Shown: positions 45,068 through 54,309 of the stretch, one piece after another | Layout: each line of letters starts with the position of its first letter | Position numbering within the stretch: position 1 is the stretch's first letter | NCBI GenBank assembly: GCA_013138975.1 | Contig: WTBR01000028.1 | Span: 1-64,000 of the forward strand | Origin: Bacteroidales bacterium | GTDB taxonomy: Bacteria > Bacteroidota > Bacteroidia > Bacteroidales > UBA12077 | DNA: 64,000 bases | Direction of reading: 5' to 3' | Made by a program: the position numbers and the translations under genes | The notes under the pieces: model-generated | Database searches by the model: none | What the model saw: the letters and a program-made list of their open reading frames with translations, nothing else | Told to the model about the DNA's origin: nothing

Positions 45068-46153
45068 AACAAATTCACTCGTTATTGGAAAATGATCAGA
45101 TAGACGTACGTTCGGAATATCAAAATTGACACATTTTATTTCTTTACTGTGAAATATGAAATCTATTCTGAACGAAGGGAATTTACCCATATAAGTAGTT
45201 CCAAAACCTTTTCCCGCTTCTAAATAAGAATCATTTAATTCTCCTCTCATTTTTCTATACGTATAGGAAACAGGAACATCGTTAAAGTCCCCACACACAA
45301 TAACCGGAAAAGGTGAATTCTGAATATGATTCGATAGAATTCTTGCTTGACTTGCCCTTTTTATAAATGCATCTCGCAACCTGTAAGAAATATCTTTTAT
45401 CTCTTTTAATTTTTCATCATCCTTTAAGACTTTACTATTAGTAATAAAAGAGTAATTTTTTTTATTAAAACGAATGGACTGTAAATGATTGTTAAAAATT
45501 CTTACGGTATCTTTATTTATTATAACGTCGGTAAAGATACTTGAATTAGATGACTTGCTAAAATTGATAACTCCGCGATTAATTATTGGATATTTAGAAA
45601 AAGTGGCAATTCCGTAATTATAATTATCGCCCTCATATGTAAAAACAATATGGGTAGAATATTCTTTATTTAGTCTTTTTAAAATTGATCTTTTGGAAAG
45701 TTCACCTTTGTTTTTTGTGAAGAACTCCTGAAAACAGATAAAATCAAATTCATTTGCATTTATAAAATCAAAAATCTCACCAGAGGTATTATCTCCTTCA
45801 TTCCAGTTGTATAAATCAAATAATCTAACGTTAAAGGATAATATATTAAATTTATTTTTTACAATTTCAGTATTCGTATTTTGTTTTTTTAAGGGAATTT
45901 GAATGTAAGATGCTAAGTATGTCCATCCTAATAATATTGCAATAAGAGGAATAAGAAAAGTTTTTCTTTTTTTATAAATCCAAAATACAATAAATCCAAA
46001 ATTGATTATTAAAAGAAAAGGGTAAGCCAATCCAAAAAAAGCAAGCACCCATATTTTTTCGGGACTAACATATACAGATAAGTATGAAAGCAGAAGAGCT
46101 AATACAAAGCTGTAATTCAGATACTTTAATAATGTGTAAATTAATGCTTTCAA
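45056..46153 (-). CDS. Endonuclease/exonuclease/phosphatase-family protein with N-terminal membrane part
   Basis: The 365-residue protein has three hydrophobic segments (about residues 10-30, 33-60 and 65-87) followed by an EEP (DNase I/sphingomyelinase-like) domain from about 103. Motifs ILSFNVRLFD, FDFICFQEFF, FNNHLQS, VVCGDFNDVP and SDHFPI match the catalytic residues of that fold (Asn, Glu, His, Asp/Asn, Asp-His). Substrate unknown; the active site probably faces outwards. It lies downstream of the two rhomboid genes. Confidence 0.85.
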   Translation of the reverse strand: MKALIYTLLKYLNYSFVLALLLSYLSVYVSPEKIWVLAFFGLAYPFLLIINFGFIVFWIYKKRKTFLIPLIAILLGWTYLASYIQIPLKKQNTNTEIVKNKFNILSFNVRLFDLYNWNEGDNTSGEIFDFINANEFDFICFQEFFTKNKGELSKRSILKRLNKEYSTHIVFTYEGDNYNYGIATFSKYPIINRGVINFSKSSNSSIFTDVIINKDTVRIFNNHLQSIRFNKKNYSFITNSKVLKDDEKLKEIKDISYRLRDAFIKRASQARILSNHIQNSPFPVIVCGDFNDVPVSYTYRKMRGELNDSYLEAGKGFGTTYMGKFPSFRIDFIFHSKEIKCVNFDIPNVRLSDHFPITSEFVLER

Positions 46154-46241
46154 ATTAGTTTTTATTTGATATATTAATCTAATTTAAAGTTAATGTTTGA
46201 ATTATTCAAAAGGAGTTACAATTATTTAAAATCAATCGTAA

Positions 46242-47117
46242 TTATTTACTTTTCTTAAATAATATTTCCTTTTCTGATTTTGACAGGCTGTCATATCCTG
46301 AGTCGGCTATCTTATCAAGAATTTTATCAATATCTTTTTGGTTAGATACTTTAGTTCTATTGTATTCAATATCGTCAACAGGTCTTTTGTAAGTAACTTT
46401 AAATTTATCTTTTGGTTTGAATAATGCAAATGTTTTATCCATAAAGCTATCAAAACCTTTTGTAATGTTTTTACCCTTACGTAGTTGTACTATATATAAA
46501 TAACCAAACAAAGCGCCTCCCAGATGAGCAATATGTCCACCTGCATTTTCTGAAGCAATACTTATAACATCAAGAACAATAGTAAATAAAGCAATATATT
46601 TTAATGGAACAGGTCCAAGAAACATCAAGTGTATTTTGTGGTTTGGAATATAAACAGATATTGCAACGACAATTGCCATCACAGATGCAGAAGCACCTAA
46701 AGCAATTGATACAGGAACTGCTTGGCTGAATAATGGAAAAATATTAAAAGATAGAATAAATAATGCTGCACCTGCAAGTCCTCCAACAATATATACACTT
46801 AAAAGCTTTTTGTTATCGAAGTGAGTCAGGAAAATCTGACCAAACCAGTATAACCAAAGCATATTAAATACAATGTGTAAAAAATCTTGATGCAAGAACA
46901 TATATGTAAAAACAGTCCATGGTTTAAATATCAGATTATTAATATCTGCAGGAACAGCAAACCATGTAACAATAGAAAGGCCTGTGTTTAACTGCAATAG
47001 GGTAATAAAGGTACCAATAAGTTTAACTGCCAAAAAGACAGCGATATTTACATATATTAATTTTATTAAAGCACTCCCGCTTTTAAATGATTTCTTTATC
47101 TCGTCAACTATACTCAT
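46242..47117 (-). CDS. Rhomboid-family intramembrane serine protease
   Basis: The 291-residue protein has six or seven hydrophobic segments and the rhomboid catalytic residues: ALGASASVMAIV near residue 144 (Ser nucleophile, GxSx) and GHIAHLGGALFGYLY near 200 (His). The C-terminal ~70 residues are polar and cytosolic. It would cleave transmembrane substrates of unknown identity. It is a paralogue of the next upstream gene and probably arose by tandem duplication. Confidence 0.88.
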   Translation of the reverse strand: MSIVDEIKKSFKSGSALIKLIYVNIAVFLAVKLIGTFITLLQLNTGLSIVTWFAVPADINNLIFKPWTVFTYMFLHQDFLHIVFNMLWLYWFGQIFLTHFDNKKLLSVYIVGGLAGAALFILSFNIFPLFSQAVPVSIALGASASVMAIVVAISVYIPNHKIHLMFLGPVPLKYIALFTIVLDVISIASENAGGHIAHLGGALFGYLYIVQLRKGKNITKGFDSFMDKTFALFKPKDKFKVTYKRPVDDIEYNRTKVSNQKDIDKILDKIADSGYDSLSKSEKEILFKKSK

Positions 47118-47160
47118 AATTTGAACTGTAACTTAATTATAACTAGCAGAATAAGCTCTA

Positions 47161-47976
47161 TTAATAAAAATTAGTTGTTTTCTTACTCCATAATTTAATA
47201 AGAATAAAACCAAATAACATGCCACCAAGGTGAGCAAAGTGTGCAATATTGCTTCCAGGTTGCGTTAATCCTAACCAAAGTTCCAAAGCTCCATAAAAAA
47301 TCACAAAATATTTAGCTTTTATTGGAATTGGAGGAAATAAGAGCACTAATTGTGTATTTGGGAATAGCATTCCAAATGCCAATAAAACTCCAAACACAGC
47401 TCCTGATGCTCCAACTGTAGGAATGTTCATCTTCATGTCCATGAGTTCTTTCATAAATTGTTGCGACATTGCAATGTAATTTTGAGAATCTGGATTTGAG
47501 TACCAACCTTCTAATAGTTTGTTGTAAACTTGGGTATAGAATTCAGGGAAATGTTCTTTAACCAATAATGCACAAGCTTCTGGTGATGGAGTATTTGAAA
47601 ATGCAGTTATATCATTTAAAATACTTGTCATTTGTAAATGGATAACAAAGGTATGAAGTACAGCAGCACCAAGCCCAGTAACAATAAAATAAATAAAGAA
47701 CCTTTTGCTTCCCCATGCAGTTTCTAAAATACGCCCAAACATCCATAAAGCATACATATTAAAGAGTAAATGCGTAAACCCTCCATGCATAAATATATGA
47801 GTAACAAATTGGTATGGCTCAAACAATTCAGATTTAAAATAATGTAATCCAAGAATTTGGCTTAAACGTATGTCAAACACATTTCCTGTAACCCAAGTTG
47901 CTAAAAGCATTATAATGTTTATTATAATAAGGTTTTTTACAACGGGAGGGATATCACTTAATCTTATATTAATCAT
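47161..47976 (-). CDS. Rhomboid-family intramembrane serine protease
   Basis: The 271-residue protein has the rhomboid layout with PTVGASGAVFGVLLAFG near residue 190 (GASG, catalytic Ser) and IAHFAHLGGMLFGFI near 243 (His). Between segments is a soluble insert of about 50 residues (about 120-170) that is not present in the neighbour. It lies 10 bases downstream of mutL and 43 bases before the second rhomboid gene. Confidence 0.9.
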   Translation of the reverse strand: MINIRLSDIPPVVKNLIIINIIMLLATWVTGNVFDIRLSQILGLHYFKSELFEPYQFVTHIFMHGGFTHLLFNMYALWMFGRILETAWGSKRFFIYFIVTGLGAAVLHTFVIHLQMTSILNDITAFSNTPSPEACALLVKEHFPEFYTQVYNKLLEGWYSNPDSQNYIAMSQQFMKELMDMKMNIPTVGASGAVFGVLLAFGMLFPNTQLVLLFPPIPIKAKYFVIFYGALELWLGLTQPGSNIAHFAHLGGMLFGFILIKLWSKKTTNFY

Positions 47977-47986
47977 AATTTAACTT

Positions 47987-49828
47987 TTAAATAAAACGCT
48001 TTTCAAGCTCATCTGTTTTAATAATGCTTACAATTAATTTGCCAAATGGCGAATAGTTCGGATTTTGGCAGGCAAATAACATATCAACCATTTCGCGCAT
48101 TTCTTCATTACTTAATTTCTGATTGCTACTAATTGCTGAAGCCTTAGCCAATGATTTGGCAATTTTTTCTTTCGCTTGTGTCTTTGCATCCACTTCACCT
48201 GAAGAATATTCATTCAGAAATTTATCGATTATTTGTTCCGGTTCCTGATTGCTAGAATCAGCAGGCATTCCGTTTATAACAATTGAATTTCCTCCGAAAT
48301 CTTCAATGTCAAATCCTAAATTTTTTAAATCATTATTTATATCCATTAATAATATATGATCTTTTGGATCAAGCTCAATTGTTTTAGGATATAATGATGT
48401 TTGTGTTGCCGAAGATTGAATAGAAAGAGTTTGTAAAAATTTCTCGAAAAGAATTCGCTCATGAGCTCTTTTCTGATCAATAATCATTAAGCCTGATTTT
48501 ACAGGAGTTAATATATATTTGTTTTTAACGTGAAAATACTTCTCACTTATTGATGTATCAGTAATGCTTTGTTGATTATTCTCGTTTGAGAAAGATGAAA
48601 AATCATCTGACTGTTGATTTTCCTTTTCAAAACCATCATATAATTTATCCCAGTTTGCTAAATTTTCTTTTTCAAGAGAAAGGGCAGAGCTTTTAGGGTT
48701 CTTATTAAAAGTACTTTTTGTTTCGAAAGGATTAAAAGAGTGATCAATATCAATTCGTGGAGTTTTAAACTCGGTTTCTTTTGAAAGCACAGGAATATCA
48801 AATCCTTGTTCCTGATTAAAATCTATTGAAGGAGCAATATTATTTTTTCCTAAAGCTTGCTTTACAGCCGAATGAATTATTTGCCATATAGCTTGTTGAT
48901 CTTCAAATTTGATTTCTGTTTTAGTAGGATGAATATTTACATCTAGAGTTGACGGATCTGCTTCTAAAAATAAAAAGTAAGAAGGAACAGTTTCTGGTTG
49001 TAAAATTTGAGCATAGGCATTTAAAATTGCTTTGTAAAAATATGGATTACGCATATACCTATTATTAATAAAGAAAAATTGTTCTCCGGATTTTTTTCTT
49101 GCATATTCAGGTTTGCCGATAAATCCTTTAATAGATATTATACTTGTGTTACTTTCAATTGTAATTAAATTTTGATTTATTCTTTTACCAAATACCGAAA
49201 CAATTCTTTGTCTGATATTTGTTTTAGGAAGCAAGTAAACTTCCGAGTTATTATTATAAAGTTTAAACTCAACTTCAGGATTAGCCAATGCAATTCGTTG
49301 GAATTCTGATATTATATGTCCAAATTCTGTAGTATTCGATTTTAAAAATTTTCGTCGTGCTGGAACATTATAAAAAAGATTCTTAACTGCAAAGTTTGTT
49401 CCTTTCACACAACTTGTTGCTTCTTGGCTATTTACTTTCGATCCTTCTATTATAATTTGAGTTCCTATCTCGTTATCTTCTTGTTTGGTTTTTAATTCAA
49501 CATGAGCAATAGCAGCAATAGAAGCTAAAGCTTCACCTCTAAATCCCATGGTTGAAATAGCAAATAAATCATCGGCATTCCTAATTTTAGAAGTCGCATG
49601 TCGTTCAAAAGAAAGCCGAGCATCGGTATCCGACATTCCAATTCCATTATCAATTATTTGGATTAAGGTTTTACCGGCATCTTTAATATTTATGGTAATT
49701 GAATCCGCTTTTGCGTCAATAGCGTTTTCAACCAATTCTTTCACTACTGAGGCAGGACGTTGAATTACTTCTCCTGCTGCTATTTGATTAGCAACAGAAT
49801 CGGGTAGAAGCTGAATAATATCTGACAT
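47987..49828 (-). CDS. mutL: DNA mismatch repair protein MutL
   Basis: The 613-residue protein has the GHKL ATPase domain (IAAGEVIQRPASVVKELVENAIDA, about 16-39; DNGIGM, GFRGEAL; TSSCV-type lid) and a C-terminal dimerisation domain. The endonuclease motif region reads IDQKRAHERILFE, so it retains the spacing D-Q-x-x-x-x-E-x4-E but has Lys-Arg in place of His-Ala; the later Zn-motif region (SPFGK) lacks the usual CPHGRP. Endonuclease activity is therefore questionable. It recruits downstream factors in mismatch repair with MutS (not in the window). Confidence 0.93.
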   Translation of the reverse strand: MSDIIQLLPDSVANQIAAGEVIQRPASVVKELVENAIDAKADSITINIKDAGKTLIQIIDNGIGMSDTDARLSFERHATSKIRNADDLFAISTMGFRGEALASIAAIAHVELKTKQEDNEIGTQIIIEGSKVNSQEATSCVKGTNFAVKNLFYNVPARRKFLKSNTTEFGHIISEFQRIALANPEVEFKLYNNNSEVYLLPKTNIRQRIVSVFGKRINQNLITIESNTSIISIKGFIGKPEYARKKSGEQFFFINNRYMRNPYFYKAILNAYAQILQPETVPSYFLFLEADPSTLDVNIHPTKTEIKFEDQQAIWQIIHSAVKQALGKNNIAPSIDFNQEQGFDIPVLSKETEFKTPRIDIDHSFNPFETKSTFNKNPKSSALSLEKENLANWDKLYDGFEKENQQSDDFSSFSNENNQQSITDTSISEKYFHVKNKYILTPVKSGLMIIDQKRAHERILFEKFLQTLSIQSSATQTSLYPKTIELDPKDHILLMDINNDLKNLGFDIEDFGGNSIVINGMPADSSNQEPEQIIDKFLNEYSSGEVDAKTQAKEKIAKSLAKASAISSNQKLSNEEMREMVDMLFACQNPNYSPFGKLIVSIIKTDELEKRFI

Positions 49829-49840
49829 TAAAAAGTAATT

Positions 49841-50125
49841 TTAGAAAAATAGAAGAAAATATGCCGCCACAAGTAAGATGGCCATTATAACAATTAATCT
49901 CACATTCGATTGTTTTTTTTGCTCAATGTTCTTTTTGAAGTATCCACGCATCTGTCCTTTGATATTAGGGACATAAGGTTTGTCAGAATCTTTAAGATCC
50001 TCAACGCCCATTTCTCTTTTAATGCTTCTTACGCGATTCTCAAGATCTTCTTTTTGTTCATTGTAATATCGAGGCTTGAAGTTAAATCGCTTACTCTTAG
50101 GAGTGTATAAAAGTCTTATTGCCAT
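49841..50125 (-). CDS. Small tail-anchored membrane protein
   Basis: The 94-residue protein is polar and basic for about 72 residues (MAIRLLYTPKSKRFNFKPRY at the start) and has one hydrophobic segment at the C-terminus (about 74-93). It belongs to a small conserved group seen next to mutL in Bacteroidota, by memory. Function unknown. It lies 12 bases upstream of mutL in the same direction and is probably co-transcribed. Confidence 0.6.
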   Translation of the reverse strand: MAIRLLYTPKSKRFNFKPRYYNEQKEDLENRVRSIKREMGVEDLKDSDKPYVPNIKGQMRGYFKKNIEQKKQSNVRLIVIMAILLVAAYFLLFF

Positions 50126-50169
50126 TTTTTCTAAGTTTTAATGATACAAAGATATTTAATATTTTGTCA

Positions 50170-50290
50170 TTAATCCCAGTCTATGCATTAGAATTATAAT
50201 CTAAAGGCTAACTAAAACATTATGAAATTAATAAAGAGTTACTTTATAAACCTTTTGGGGTCAATGAGTTTCTAATTTAAAATAATAAAA
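50170..50290. repeat. Dispersed intergenic repeat, copy 2
   Basis: Homologous to 21597-21712: TTAATCC, TATGCATTA (50182) and a 28-base core at 50247-50274 differing at three positions from 21671-21698. Confidence 0.7.
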
Positions 50291-50498
50291 CATACATAAA
50301 TTTTGAGCTAAATATCAGCATTGTTTGATAATTTGATAAATACAAGTTAAATAAAATTTAGTTAGCTAATTAATTTTATACGTATTTATTAAGGATAAAT
50401 TGTGTTGATAAATCAGTCATAAATACTTTTTTATCATATATTTGTCCGACGAATTCTGATATAAAAGTATCTCTCACAAAAATAATAAGATTAAATCT

Positions 50499-50528
50499 TT
50501 GTGAATCAGATAAACTTTTATATTTTTG
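50499..50528 (+). promoter_or_regulatory. Promoter of the rplU-rpmA-serS unit
   Basis: TTG at 50499-50501 and TATTTTTG at 50521-50528 are 19 bases apart, a very good fit to the Bacteroidota consensus. The start codon is 40 bases downstream. Confidence 0.75.
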
Positions 50529-50568
50529 CATTCCCAAAAAAGTATTAAAACTGTTAAAAAATTAATAG

Positions 50569-50880
50569 ATGTACGCAATTGTAGAGATCGCAGGACAACA
50601 GTTTAAAGTTGAAAAGGACAGCAAACTTTTTGTTCATCGTTTAGACGCTGAAGAAGGAGCTACTGTAGAATTTGACAAAGTATTGTTGTTAGATATAGAC
50701 GGAAAGGTAAAAGTTGGAAAACCTACCGTGAAGGCTGCAAAAATTTCCGCTAAAGTTTTAGCTCACCAAAAAGGTGATAAAGTTCTTGTTTTCAAGAAAA
50801 AGAGAAGAAAAGGGTATGAAAAGTTAAACGGTCACCGTCAGCAATTCACCCAAATTCAAATTGAAGAAATTATTGCTTAA
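50569..50880 (+). CDS. rplU: 50S ribosomal protein L21
   Basis: The 103-residue protein matches L21 ([18 protein letters not shown] at the start; [21 protein letters not shown] near the C-terminus, the conserved RRKxxRKxxGHRQ-type motif). It is 18 bases upstream of rpmA, the universal L21-L27 pair. Confidence 0.97.
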   Translation: MYAIVEIAGQQFKVEKDSKLFVHRLDAEEGATVEFDKVLLLDIDGKVKVGKPTVKAAKISAKVLAHQKGDKVLVFKKKRRKGYEKLNGHRQQFTQIQIEEIIA

Positions 50881-50898
50881 TTTTAAATATTTTAGAAA

Positions 50899-51159
50899 AT
50901 GGCACATAAGAAAGGAGCCGGTAGTTCAAGAAACGGTCGCGAATCGGAAAGTAAACGATTAGGCGTAAAATTGTACGGCGGACAAGCATGTAAAGCTGGG
51001 AACATTATCGTTCGTCAGCGTGGAACAGTTCATAATCCAGGTGAAAATGTAGGAATGGGTAAAGACCATACACTATTTGCTTTGATTAATGGTAAAATCG
51101 AATTTAGAAAAAAACAAGGGAACAAATCATTTGTATCTGTAGTTCCTTTCGAAGTATAA
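50899..51159 (+). CDS. rpmA: 50S ribosomal protein L27
   Basis: The 86-residue protein begins [18 protein letters not shown] and has the [17 protein letters not shown] motif. It sits at the peptidyl transferase centre of the 50S subunit. A terminator follows within 20 bases. Confidence 0.98.
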   Translation: MAHKKGAGSSRNGRESESKRLGVKLYGGQACKAGNIIVRQRGTVHNPGENVGMGKDHTLFALINGKIEFRKKQGNKSFVSVVPFEV

Positions 51160-51179
51160 AAGATTTTTAAGTATTTTTG

Positions 51180-51230
51180 AATCTCCTGATTTTGCTATCT
51201 TATAGTTAAAAGTAGGAGATTTTTTATTTT
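51180..51230 (+). terminator. Terminator of rplU-rpmA
   Basis: Perfect 8-base arms (AATCTCCT at 51180-51187, AGGAGATT at 51214-51221) with a 26-base AT-rich loop and a T run. Confidence 0.8.
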
Positions 51231-51260
51231 GTTTATAATTCATCTTATTAATTTAAAGAT

Positions 51261-52535
51261 ATGCTGACCTTAAAATTCATTCAAGAGAATAAAGATTTAG
51301 TAATCGAAAGATTAAAAATTAAAAATTTTCAAGCAGAAAATTTAATTAGTGAAATACTTGATTTAGATCAAAACCGGCGTTCTATTCAAAATACTATGGA
51401 TAGTAACCAAGCAGAATTGAATAAAATGTCTAAGGAAATTGGCATGTTATTCAAATCGGGGAAAGCAGAAGAAGCAAATCAATTAAAAGAAAAAAATACT
51501 GAATTAAAAGAGACTGTAAAATCTCAAGGGGATGAATTTTCAGCGACTGAAAAAAAATTGAACGATTTATTGGTGCAAATTCCTAATCTTCCTCATGAAT
51601 CAGTGCCAGCAGGAAAAAGCGAAGAAGATAATGTCGAGATAAAATCAGGAGGAGTAATTCCAGAATTATATAAAGGTGCAATGCCTCATTGGGATTTAGC
51701 CAAGAAATATGACATTATCGATTTTGAATTAGGAAATAAACTCACAGGAGCAGGATTCCCTGTATATAAAGGAAAAGGTGCAAAATTACAACGAGCATTA
51801 ATTAGTTATTTTCTTGATAAGGCAAGTGATGCAGGCTATAATGAAGTGATGCCTCCATTAATGGTTAACGAAGAATCAGGATTTGGCACAGGTCAGCTCC
51901 CTGATAAAGAAGGGCAAATGTATCACGTTACTGCCGATAATTTATATTTAATCCCAACAGCAGAAGTTCCTGTCACTAATATGTTTAGAAATGAAATTCT
52001 AAATGCAAAAGATTTCCCACAAAAAATGACCGCTTATACCCCTTGTTTTAGGCGTGAAGCAGGTTCTTATGGGAAAGATGTTCGTGGATTAAATCGTTTA
52101 CATCAATTTGACAAAGTTGAAATTGTACAGGTTCAACATCCTGAAGAATCATATGACACACTTGACGAAATGGTTAATCATGTTGAAGGAATAGTAAAAG
52201 AATTAAATCTTCCATATAGAATATTAAGGCTATGTGGCGGAGATGTTAGTTTTGCATCAGCTTTAACATTTGATTTTGAGGTATTTTCTGTAGCTCAGGA
52301 AAAATGGTTAGAAGTAAGTTCTGTTTCAAATTTTGAATCGTTTCAAGCAAACAGACTAAAACTGAGATATAGAGAAGATGGTGAAAAGAAACCGCAATTA
52401 GCACATACCTTAAACGGAAGTGCATTGGCTTTGCCTAGAATTTTAGCGGCCTTATTAGAAAATAATCAAACCGAAAAAGGAATTATTATTCCTGAAGTGT
52501 TGAGAAAATACATCAATTTTGATATTATTGATTAA
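51261..52535 (+). CDS. serS: Seryl-tRNA synthetase
   Basis: The 424-residue protein is a class II aminoacyl-tRNA synthetase charging tRNA-Ser. It has the N-terminal coiled-coil tRNA-binding arm (about residues 25-105) and the catalytic core with motif 2 (CFRREAGSYGKDVRGLNRLHQF, about 258-279) and motif 3 (NGSALALPRILAALLENNQ, about 387-405). Length is standard. It lies 30 bases after the terminator of rplU-rpmA, so it may also get read-through transcription. Confidence 0.97.
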   Translation: MLTLKFIQENKDLVIERLKIKNFQAENLISEILDLDQNRRSIQNTMDSNQAELNKMSKEIGMLFKSGKAEEANQLKEKNTELKETVKSQGDEFSATEKKLNDLLVQIPNLPHESVPAGKSEEDNVEIKSGGVIPELYKGAMPHWDLAKKYDIIDFELGNKLTGAGFPVYKGKGAKLQRALISYFLDKASDAGYNEVMPPLMVNEESGFGTGQLPDKEGQMYHVTADNLYLIPTAEVPVTNMFRNEILNAKDFPQKMTAYTPCFRREAGSYGKDVRGLNRLHQFDKVEIVQVQHPEESYDTLDEMVNHVEGIVKELNLPYRILRLCGGDVSFASALTFDFEVFSVAQEKWLEVSSVSNFESFQANRLKLRYREDGEKKPQLAHTLNGSALALPRILAALLENNQTEKGIIIPEVLRKYINFDIID

Positions 52536-52555
52536 ATAAACTTTAAATATTTATA

Positions 52556-52692
52556 AAAGAGGGTGTCCAAAAAGGCAGTCTTAAAGCAAAAACACTTCGA
52601 CAAGCTCAGTGTGACAGGCTAACTAACAGTAAGTTGTCATGCTGAGCTTGTCGAAGTATGGACAATATTCTTACTTTTTGGACACCCTCTTT
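52556..52692. repeat. Nested inverted-repeat element after serS
   Basis: Perfect 19-base outer arms (52556-52574 and 52674-52692) enclose a 23-base inner pair (52594-52616 and 52635-52657, 21 matches) containing the CTTCGACAAGCTCAG motif. The inner motif resembles palindromic repeats that recur in many Bacteroidota. The last outer arm ends in T-rich sequence, so it may also terminate serS transcription. Confidence 0.8.
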
Positions 52693-52760
52693 TTTTATAT
52701 AGAGTTTTTATAATCTTTAAATTATTTGTATCATTAGTTTTTTATTCTCAATGTATATTT

Positions 52761-53264
52761 ATGAGATTATTAACAGCCATATTAATTTTTATTTTATTCT
52801 TTTTTTATAACTGCAAAAGGAGAGAAGTTAATGATACTGTAAGTGTCGATAGTTTAATTGAAATAACAGATAGTTTATTAAATGCTGTTCAAAGTCATTT
52901 TAATTTTACTTCCGATAATTTTTATTTACTTATTGATGACAGTATTAAGCTAGATTCTTTAGCTCAGAACATAAATATCCCTGATTCTATAGGTTTTTAT
53001 CAATTTTTAGAACAAAATATTAGTGATTTTAATGAAATAATTACAGAAACACAATCGGAAATATTTTTTGCAAAAGATCAATTAAATTCACTGAGGAATG
53101 ATATTATAAATGCAGATATTTCCAAATCAGAATATCTCAAAGAGATTAATGATGTTAGTGAGATGATTCGTTTTCTTGAGGAAAGGATAGACTCAAATAT
53201 CTATTTGATAGATTCAAAATATAATATAATTTTCTTCTCAGTAAATGATTCTGTTTTATTATGA
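52761..53264 (+). CDS. Small membrane-anchored or secreted helical protein
   Basis: The 167-residue protein has a hydrophobic N-terminus (about residues 3-17) followed by a cysteine (YNCKRRE), which suggests a lipoprotein although the lipobox is not canonical. The rest is acidic and helical (about 60-150), with coiled-coil-like heptads. I recognise no domain. The stop overlaps the start of the DMT transporter gene by 4 bases, so the two are translationally coupled. Confidence 0.6.
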   Translation: MRLLTAILIFILFFFYNCKRREVNDTVSVDSLIEITDSLLNAVQSHFNFTSDNFYLLIDDSIKLDSLAQNINIPDSIGFYQFLEQNISDFNEIITETQSEIFFAKDQLNSLRNDIINADISKSEYLKEINDVSEMIRFLEERIDSNIYLIDSKYNIIFFSVNDSVLL

Positions 53265-54160
53265 AACCTCAAAACAAAGCATATATATATGCGGGATTAA
53301 CAATCCTTTTTTGGGGAACATCAGCTTCAGCTTTTAAAATAGGGTTAAAATATCTGGATTACTTTCAATTATTATTTATTGCAACATTAACAACTGTTGT
53401 GTTTTTGTTTGTTGTTTTATTATATCAGAAAAAGCTGATTTTAATAAAACAATTTTCAATAAAGGATTATTCTCATTCAATGTTATTAGGATTTTTAAAT
53501 CCATTTCTATATTACACAGTTTTATTTATTGCATATTCATTACTTCCGGCACAAGTAGCACAACCCTTAAACTTTGTTTGGCCAATTACTTTAGTTTTAT
53601 TATCGGCGCCTATTTTGAAGCAAAAACTAAAGTTAAAAAGCATGGTGGCTTTATTGCTAAGCTTTTTAGGTGTTATATTAATATCATCTGAAGGGGATAT
53701 CATGAATATGAAATTCTCGAATCCACTAGGCATATCATTAGCATTAGGTAGCTCTGTAGCGTGGGCATTGTTCTGGTTGTATAATGTTAAAGATAGTAGA
53801 GATGAGATATTGAGGTTATTTCTTAACTTTACATTTGCTCTATTGTTTATAACAATAACAACGGTGATATTTTCTGACATAAAAACACTAAACCTTGAAG
53901 GTTTATTAGCAGGAATTTATATTGGTTTATTTGAAATGGGTATAACTTTTGTTATATGGCTTAAAGCACTAAAGTTAGTTGGGCGAACTGATAAGATTAG
54001 CAATTTAATATATTTAACACCATTTTGTTCGTTAATATTTATTAGTATATTTTTGAACGAAAAAATATTTTTAACAACACTTTTTGGTTTAATTTTGATT
54101 GTAATCGGAATTGTTATTCAACAAGTGAAAAAGAGAAATAATGAACCATCTAAGCACTAA
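53261..54160 (+). CDS. DMT-superfamily (EamA) transporter
   Basis: The 299-residue protein has ten hydrophobic segments arranged as two EamA repeats (about 7-150 and 155-290). A terminal cytosolic tail is basic (QQVKKRNN). It is an inner-membrane exporter or permease of unknown substrate, of the RhaT/YdcZ type. It overlaps the preceding gene (ATGA junction). Confidence 0.83.
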   Translation: MKPQNKAYIYAGLTILFWGTSASAFKIGLKYLDYFQLLFIATLTTVVFLFVVLLYQKKLILIKQFSIKDYSHSMLLGFLNPFLYYTVLFIAYSLLPAQVAQPLNFVWPITLVLLSAPILKQKLKLKSMVALLLSFLGVILISSEGDIMNMKFSNPLGISLALGSSVAWALFWLYNVKDSRDEILRLFLNFTFALLFITITTVIFSDIKTLNLEGLLAGIYIGLFEMGITFVIWLKALKLVGRTDKISNLIYLTPFCSLIFISIFLNEKIFLTTLFGLILIVIGIVIQQVKKRNNEPSKH

Positions 54161-54279
54161 TATAAATAATATACTTCGCGAAGCAGTCTCATGAACGAAG
54201 TGGAAAAATGATTACATAATGAATGTTTCATAGTAATTTTAAAACTAAAGGTTTAAACATTAATAATATTTAATAGTAG

Positions 54280-54287
54280 TATTTTTG
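54280..54287 (+). promoter_or_regulatory. Putative -7 element of the S41 protease gene
   Basis: TATTTTTG fits TAnnTTTG and lies 22 bases before the start codon; the -33 element is not clear. Confidence 0.5.
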
Positions 54288-54309
54288 TAAAATATAAAAA
54301 GATAAGTAG

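Larger units (their letters stand above)
50126..50568. other. Divergent intergenic region with repeat copy and rplU promoter
   Basis: The 443 bases contain the second copy of the dispersed repeat (50170-50290) and the rplU promoter (50499-50528). The rest is AT-rich without a gene or clear hairpin. Confidence 0.65.
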
